Origin: an uncultured Eubacteriales bacterium
GTDB lineage: Bacteria; Bacillota; Clostridia; Christensenellales; Aristaeellaceae
NCBI GenBank assembly: GCA_902789365.1
Contig: CADANQ010000019.1
Location: 1 to 64,000, forward strand
Length of the DNA stretch: 64,000 nucleotides
Direction of reading: 5' to 3'
A model generated the notes under the pieces. It was not told the origin of the DNA, made no database searches, and saw nothing but the letters and a program-made list of their open reading frames with translations. The position numbers and the translations under genes are program-made. This document shows, piece by piece, positions 60,801 through 64,000 of this stretch. Position 1 is the stretch's first letter. Every line of letters begins with the position of its first letter.

Positions 60801-63098
60801 AAGGGCGGGCTGATACTGCTCAGCCGGGTATCCCTTTTCGTGCGCACACGGGAAGGCGAAACAGAGCTTACCGTCGGACGGGGCTGGAACCGCCGTTTCG
60901 CCGCCCGCGGATGCCTTAACGCCGTGAAAAAACTGACCGGCAAAACGGAGGGCTTCGACGACGGTGACCTGCTTCTGATGTCGGACGCGGACAGGATCTG
61001 TCAGCTTGCGGTTCCTGTCGTCCTGGAGGAAGAACTGCGCCGCGGGGACACCCCGGCCCGATGGTCAAACGCCGTATTCGGCATCCAGTATATCCGGGGC
61101 GCCGACCTGATGGGCCGAATCATTGCCGCCCTGGGCAAATCACCCCTGAAGCGCAATACCGACGGATTTATCTATTTTAATCGTGAACCCGGCCGGGAGG
61201 ATACGCTTTGCTATCTCCTCTCCGTCTGCATCCCCGCCCCGGGCGACGATCCGAAGGCTCTTGAGGAAATCATTGCAAAGTATAAAATAACCGAACGCAG
61301 GCTGACCGAAATCGCCATGTTCAATACCTCATGGACTTCTTTGATCGGCGAATATCTGAAATGGCCCGGCTTTGTTTCCGCCGTTTATTTCTTTATCGCT
61401 CACATGAACGAACGCTTTGACGAAGAACGGGAGGCGCAGATCGCCCGGTTCACTCCGCTCACCGCGGAGGAGCTCAACGACGGCGCCTTTGATATCGACT
61501 GGTTCCGGAAGGTCTGGGAGGAATCCGGGGAAAAGCGGTTTGCCCTGCTCTATGATGCCGCCAGGTACATCACCGACAACGCGCGCCATACCCGCGCCAG
61601 GAAATACGCCGACGCGTCCCTCGGCCGACTGAAAACGGAAGAGACGGAGAAAGCCATTCTGGACAAGCGGAACAAAGATCTTCTGATGGCCTATGCCCTG
61701 ATCCCCCTTTCCGATGAAAAGGATCTGCTGCGGCGTTTCCTGTTTATCCGGCGGTACATGAAGGACAGCAAACAATTCGGAGCGCAGCGGTCCGCCGCCG
61801 AGCGCAGGGCCGCCGAAATGGCCCTGGTCAACCTGGCCGCGCGCAGCGGGGACCGGGACGTGACCCGCCTGACCCTGCGAATGGAAGGCCTTCTGACAGA
61901 CAGTGTCAAACCGCTTTTCGAACCGGTCCTCATCGAAGATGTAAAAGTCAGTCTGGTCATTGACCCTTCCGAAGGGGTTCGCGTGAATTGCGAAAAGGAC
62001 GGAAAAAACCTGAAGGCGGTCCCCGCGCGGCTGAAGAAGCATCCGGAGATCCTGCGGCTGACGGAAGGCAAAAAGCAGCTGACCGAACAGGCCCTTCGAT
62101 TCCGCCGATTCCTTGAAGACGCCATGACCGAAGGCGTCCCGTTCACCGCGGAGGAGCTCCGCGCCCTCCGGCGCAATCAGATGATCCGCCCCATGATCGA
62201 CAGTCTGGTGATGAAAACGGAGGCGGGCTTCGGTCTTCCCTGCGATGAAGGCCTGACGGGGACGGACGGCGCCGTGATCCCCTGGGAGGAATGCGCCGCG
62301 GCGCAGGTGGCGCACCCAAGGCATCTGTTCGACGCCGGGGTCTGGCCCGCCTGGCAGCGGCGCGTTTTCGAGGCGCGGATCGTGCAGCCCTTCAAGCAGG
62401 TGTTCCGTGAACTGTACGTGCCCTCGGAAGACGAAAAAGGCCGCGAGGATTCCCGGCGCTATGCCGGATACCAGATCCAGCCTCAAAAGGCCGCCAAAGT
62501 GCTTCGCGCCCGCCGCTGGACTTCGGGCGCTGAAACGGGCCTTCAGAAGGTTTTTTACCGGGAAAACATTGTAGCCTTACTCATTGCAGCGACGGACTGG
62601 TTCACCCCTTCCGACATTGAGGCGCCCACATTGGAAAGCGTCCGTTTCTTCGACCGTCTGAGCGGGAAGCCGCTAAAAACGGATCAGGTGCCGGCCCTTG
62701 TCTTCTCCGAGGTGATGAGAGACGCGGATCTGGCCGTCAGCGTCGCATACGCCGGCGGCGTGGATCCGGAAACCAGCCATTCCACCATCGAAATGCGCAC
62801 GGCTCTTCTGCGTTTCGTTCTGCCGATGTTCGATATTCACAATGTCCGTCTGGAGCATAACCACGCGGTCATTCAGGGAAAGCTGGCCTCCTACAGCGTA
62901 CACCTCGGCAGCGGCGTGGTCCACCTGTCGGGCGGACCGATGCTGCTGATCACGACGGTACGCTCGCAGCACCGCGGCAGGCTGTTCCTTCCCTTTGCGG
63001 ACGACGATCCGCGGACCGCCGAAATCCTTACAAAGGTACTCTTCCTTGCGGAGGATCACCGCATCCGTGACCCAGGCATCCTGAACCAGATCCGTTAA
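57882..63098 (+). CDS. DUF5724/DUF4132 giant protein (YehI/MolR-like)
   Basis: A 1738-residue cytoplasmic protein. It consists mostly of alpha-helical repeats, including HEAT-like units around residues 480-620 (KAALTEALADKSSDCRRIAF, SDLRTNCLKLLYRQGDDDLS), without membrane or signal segments. The last 450 residues match the DUF4132 type: RRYAGYQIQPQKAAKVLRAR, FFDRLSGKPL and the strongly conserved end HNVRLEHNHAVIQGKLASY and LITTVRSQHRGRLFLPFADD. Relatives in other bacteria sit beside MoxR-type AAA+ ATPase and von Willebrand factor A genes, suggesting a chaperone-like or stress complex; no such partner is inside this window. GAGGAGGTG precedes the ATG. Confidence 0.85.
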   Translation: MNYDDYAKYADQWLPDLTEETRSFLEAAEDRRRDLTDDQKAFFCRHRYWESPLYEKLKGFLKTGEAPSVFFRNITGWAEGTCILSRYWEAFLRSLDRCTLYPYPQGLIRRPFRSDRYSDHLYSIMRIVRNFSNLAIIDADLCDILSGNIPPDALAYTRELGGGYCAELIAYELDSGNERLKSLLTACLRGDEGAPRVNRHIFLGVQMSGCEALYGHLGRLLLAARLEEGLRQSILEAADEGTIPAFRAMLGVIAEHGLIRYSSVRRAVGVWSGLGSDDPRDLERISDKTLSLMLDGINRQERLTEMLGSPDSMELYTALWTKAVSNVYDAVKEAGNIIENGSRHQAAVCCFFASVIDRQNARLALAGKALKRFPEDEEIFALCLPAFVSAFGVAQVNGYWRKMDWSFDPQDAEWIPLMKKRYQTLKSREQTVPTDVFPWLQPVVRKPDIALVICGLSMASGDDRIRDEALLYLPQLSPESNQRACCMEAMLSPPLRPAQKAALTEALADKSSDCRRIAFGIAEKLPPSDLDFRRIEDHLRLKQSDLRTNCLKLLYRQGDDDLSDTVRRLLKDPLFQKRAAGYDLILQIASDRDRVRLKKRCVELIPVSPPPDPQERMLWESVSKAAAPERDKENPTDRLFGDADRYTPDTQSLENDPSYREAFLRLFPDSAMLNAGAPADKDTDCPSCAQARLDLKKLNELIEAHREEPINDHPITGDKQLLGYGTLPFPALSERNGVPFPLADVWEDWYAYLGCPERLIRAIVLLLSDASAAYGNFDASSALIDRLFGAGFRRLDKLKYSENIKEICAYLYRLHGDGGLMFRAGVQTGLFLVGEAAGDQFVWALKSSPFLDDGPVLYNIVQCVINQVQVSFMLSPLLRAEDRNLSAAFTVREALFLHFKEQLKLVLVRNGRTVPPFSRYGSNLFNWGAVTSFIDYREGDILPPSVLDDLKAVRAGVLSERALLRRLFESADLKGGLILLSRVSLFVRTREGETELTVGRGWNRRFAARGCLNAVKKLTGKTEGFDDGDLLLMSDADRICQLAVPVVLEEELRRGDTPARWSNAVFGIQYIRGADLMGRIIAALGKSPLKRNTDGFIYFNREPGREDTLCYLLSVCIPAPGDDPKALEEIIAKYKITERRLTEIAMFNTSWTSLIGEYLKWPGFVSAVYFFIAHMNERFDEEREAQIARFTPLTAEELNDGAFDIDWFRKVWEESGEKRFALLYDAARYITDNARHTRARKYADASLGRLKTEETEKAILDKRNKDLLMAYALIPLSDEKDLLRRFLFIRRYMKDSKQFGAQRSAAERRAAEMALVNLAARSGDRDVTRLTLRMEGLLTDSVKPLFEPVLIEDVKVSLVIDPSEGVRVNCEKDGKNLKAVPARLKKHPEILRLTEGKKQLTEQALRFRRFLEDAMTEGVPFTAEELRALRRNQMIRPMIDSLVMKTEAGFGLPCDEGLTGTDGAVIPWEECAAAQVAHPRHLFDAGVWPAWQRRVFEARIVQPFKQVFRELYVPSEDEKGREDSRRYAGYQIQPQKAAKVLRARRWTSGAETGLQKVFYRENIVALLIAATDWFTPSDIEAPTLESVRFFDRLSGKPLKTDQVPALVFSEVMRDADLAVSVAYAGGVDPETSHSTIEMRTALLRFVLPMFDIHNVRLEHNHAVIQGKLASYSVHLGSGVVHLSGGPMLLITTVRSQHRGRLFLPFADDDPRTAEILTKVLFLAEDHRIRDPGILNQIR

Positions 63099-63401
63099 CA
63101 GGCGATTGTCGTCATACAGAATATTTTTCCCGTTTCAGCGAATCCGCGCCTCGCCGGAGGTGCAGATTCGTCCCGCATATGGGCGCAAGCGAAACATGAC
63201 AAATGTTCGATATCATAAAAAATACGAATCCGCGGATTTTTTTCGGGTGTTCATACGTATATATACCGGGAGTGAAAAAATCAGTTCCCGCCGCCGCGGT
63301 CTGCGAAGAAGATCCCGTCGCCTGCAGGGATTGCTTCCGCGTGAAGACCGGCAGCGGAAAAAAACGAACGTACGCATGGCCGGCCTGATCGGCGTGCGGT
63401 A
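63099..63401 (+). other. Gap after DUF4132 with weak terminator
   Basis: About 300 bp without a credible intact gene. AATCCGCGGATT (63227-63238) followed by seven T is a weak intrinsic terminator for the DUF4132 operon. Short frames here have no ribosome site or recognisable product and probably derive from the same decayed gene as the next feature. Confidence 0.4.
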
Positions 63402-63746
63402 CGTTTTACAATCAGCAGCACCTGGGAGCACACGGAATGGGAATACAGCTGTCACTTGAATGAGGATGACAATACCCTGGTATCCTTGCCCTTCGGTATC
63501 CGCACGGAGTATGTATACGATGACAACGGCGAACAGGTTTCCGCCAGGGAAGCGTACAGTGACGGATGCGCCTCCTTCTCCCTGGACGCGGAAGGATGCC
63601 TGATCTGGAAGGATGAAAAAGAGAACGCCGGCGAGGGCATGCGGTTTGTAAAAACCGCCGACGAACCCACGATCACCGGCAGTATCGAAGACGGAAGCCA
63701 TATTTCGCGGGTCGGCGCTTGCGCGGCATTGCCTTTTAAGGCCTGA
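63402..63746 (+). pseudogene. Remnant of an unidentified protein gene
   Basis: One frame reads FTISSTWEHTEWEYSCHLNE and FGIRTEYVYDDNGEQVSARE, then CASFSLDAEGCLIWKDEKEN to a stop at 63744. It has the composition of a real acidic beta-rich protein, like the end of an exported sensor or lipoprotein, but there is no start codon with ribosome site; the nearest TTG (63456) lacks one, and the frame enters from noise. The 5' part appears lost. The origin is unknown. Confidence 0.45.
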
Positions 63747-63772
63747 CGGGCCGGACGTCATGCTCGTCCGCA

Positions 63773-63807
63773 TGGAAAGAAAAGAAGCGGGGAATTGAAA
63801 CCCCCGC
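63773..63807 (-). terminator. Terminator for the right-edge phosphatase gene
   Basis: Read leftward, GCGGGG (complement of 63802-63807) pairs with CCCCGC (complement of 63787-63792) and is followed by TTCTTTTCTTT. It should end the leftward phosphatase transcript that enters from beyond the window. Confidence 0.65.
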
Positions 63808-63815
63808 CGGCTTCT

Positions 63816-63859
63816 CCCCCGGAAATCCCGCGTTCACGCGGTTTTCCGGGGGTGTTTTT
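63816..63859 (+). terminator. Strong rightward intrinsic terminator
   Basis: CCCCCGGAAA (63816-63825) pairs with TTTCCGGGGG (63843-63852), enclosing an inner CCGCG/CGCGG stem with loop TTCA, followed by TGTTTTT. It ends rightward transcripts, and with the preceding hairpin it isolates the two converging units. Confidence 0.85.
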
Positions 63860-63872
63860 ATGCGTCTCGCTT

Positions 63873-64000
63873 TTACGATGCCGTTTGCGCCTCCTGCCCG
63901 CGGTATTTCAGGCACAGCATGGTGATATCGTCAAACTGCGGGGTGTCGTCGGCAAAACGTTTCACGGCATCGTATACGATGCCGATCAGCTTTTCGGGCG
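63873..64000 (-). CDS. SpoIIE-family phosphatase, C-terminal end (cut by window edge)
   Basis: The minus strand encodes the last 41 full codons of a protein ending in DDTPQFDDITMLCLKYRGQE and a TAA stop at 63873-63875. The FDDITMLCLKY motif is the metal-binding Asp-Asp end of SpoIIE/PP2C phosphatase domains. The gene continues beyond position 64000. It is a second phosphatase of this class within 8 kb of the one paired with hydS, and transcribed toward it. Confidence 0.8.
   Translation of the reverse strand, partial: PEKLIGIVYDAVKRFADDTPQFDDITMLCLKYRGQEAQTAS

Noticed and set aside
1..64000. CRISPR arrays, tRNA or rRNA genes, known riboswitches, integrases or transposases
   Set aside because: None was recognised; spaced repeats found are only the paired regulator elements and the operators described.

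Overview
The window looks like a chromosomal piece of a moderately high-GC anaerobic Bacillota (Clostridia), most likely a gut or rumen plant-fibre degrader. This rests on near-consensus AAGGAGG ribosome-binding sites before most genes, a YesM/YesN two-component pair beside LplB/YtcP-type permeases and a YesL protein, SpoIIE-family phosphatases, a sensory [FeFe]-hydrogenase, and many glycoside hydrolases without signal peptides. No tRNA, rRNA, CRISPR array, transposase or phage gene was seen.

Layout. (1) 111-5803 (-): sugar-catabolic operon (class II aldolase, FGGY kinase, aldo/keto reductase, L-fucose/arabinose-isomerase-family protein, DUF4432 epimerase), divergent from a PocR-AraC regulator (5952-6791). 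(2) 6805-23903 (-): a run of ten genes on one strand: SDR, VOC, esterase, GH3, GH2-esterase fusion, GH2, GH78, GH3, DUF5060/DUF4038-type hydrolase, GH43. (3) 23995-34200 (-): secreted protein, YesN response regulator, YesM kinase, two ABC permeases, a solute-binding protein frameshifted by a perfect 20-bp tandem duplication, a 706-residue alpha/beta hydrolase and YesL. (4) 34437-43622 (+): a MATE exporter broken by an apparent internal deletion, then GH1, GH3, GH1, GH78 and a decayed SGNH hydrolase. (5) 43803-50559 (-): an FGE/flavodoxin/DUF4405 mosaic fragment, secreted flavodoxin, CMD-cupin, YraQ-type permease, DUF362 protein, two aldo/keto reductases and a TetR regulator with two operators over its own promoter. 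(6) 50674-54226: a nucleotidyltransferase-GNAT fusion and two PLP aminotransferases that overlap tail to tail. (7) 54592-63098 (+): HydS-like sensor, SpoIIE phosphatase, a small unrecognised protein and a 1738-residue DUF5724/DUF4132 protein. (8) The right edge holds a gene remnant, two terminators and the C-terminus of another SpoIIE phosphatase.

How it works together. The strongest new observation is a regulatory code shared by regions 3 and 4. Four promoters (before the secreted protein, the binding protein, YesL and the MATE/GH arm) each carry two direct copies of an 11-bp element close to ATGTCGGATTT, spaced exactly 21 bp, with exactly 27 bp between the gene-proximal copy and a -10 box and no good -35. 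This is the geometry of an AraC-type activator binding two turns apart, and the YesN-like regulator encoded between these sites is the obvious candidate. The inferred physiology is uptake of rhamnose-, galactose- and glucose-containing plant glycosides or short oligosaccharides by the ABC importer, cytoplasmic trimming by GH78/GH2/GH3/GH1/GH43 and esterases, possible aglycone export by the MATE protein, and breakdown of a released (deoxy)sugar by the left operon. In the sequence as given, both the importer's binding protein and the exporter are disrupted, so real decay must be separated from assembly error.
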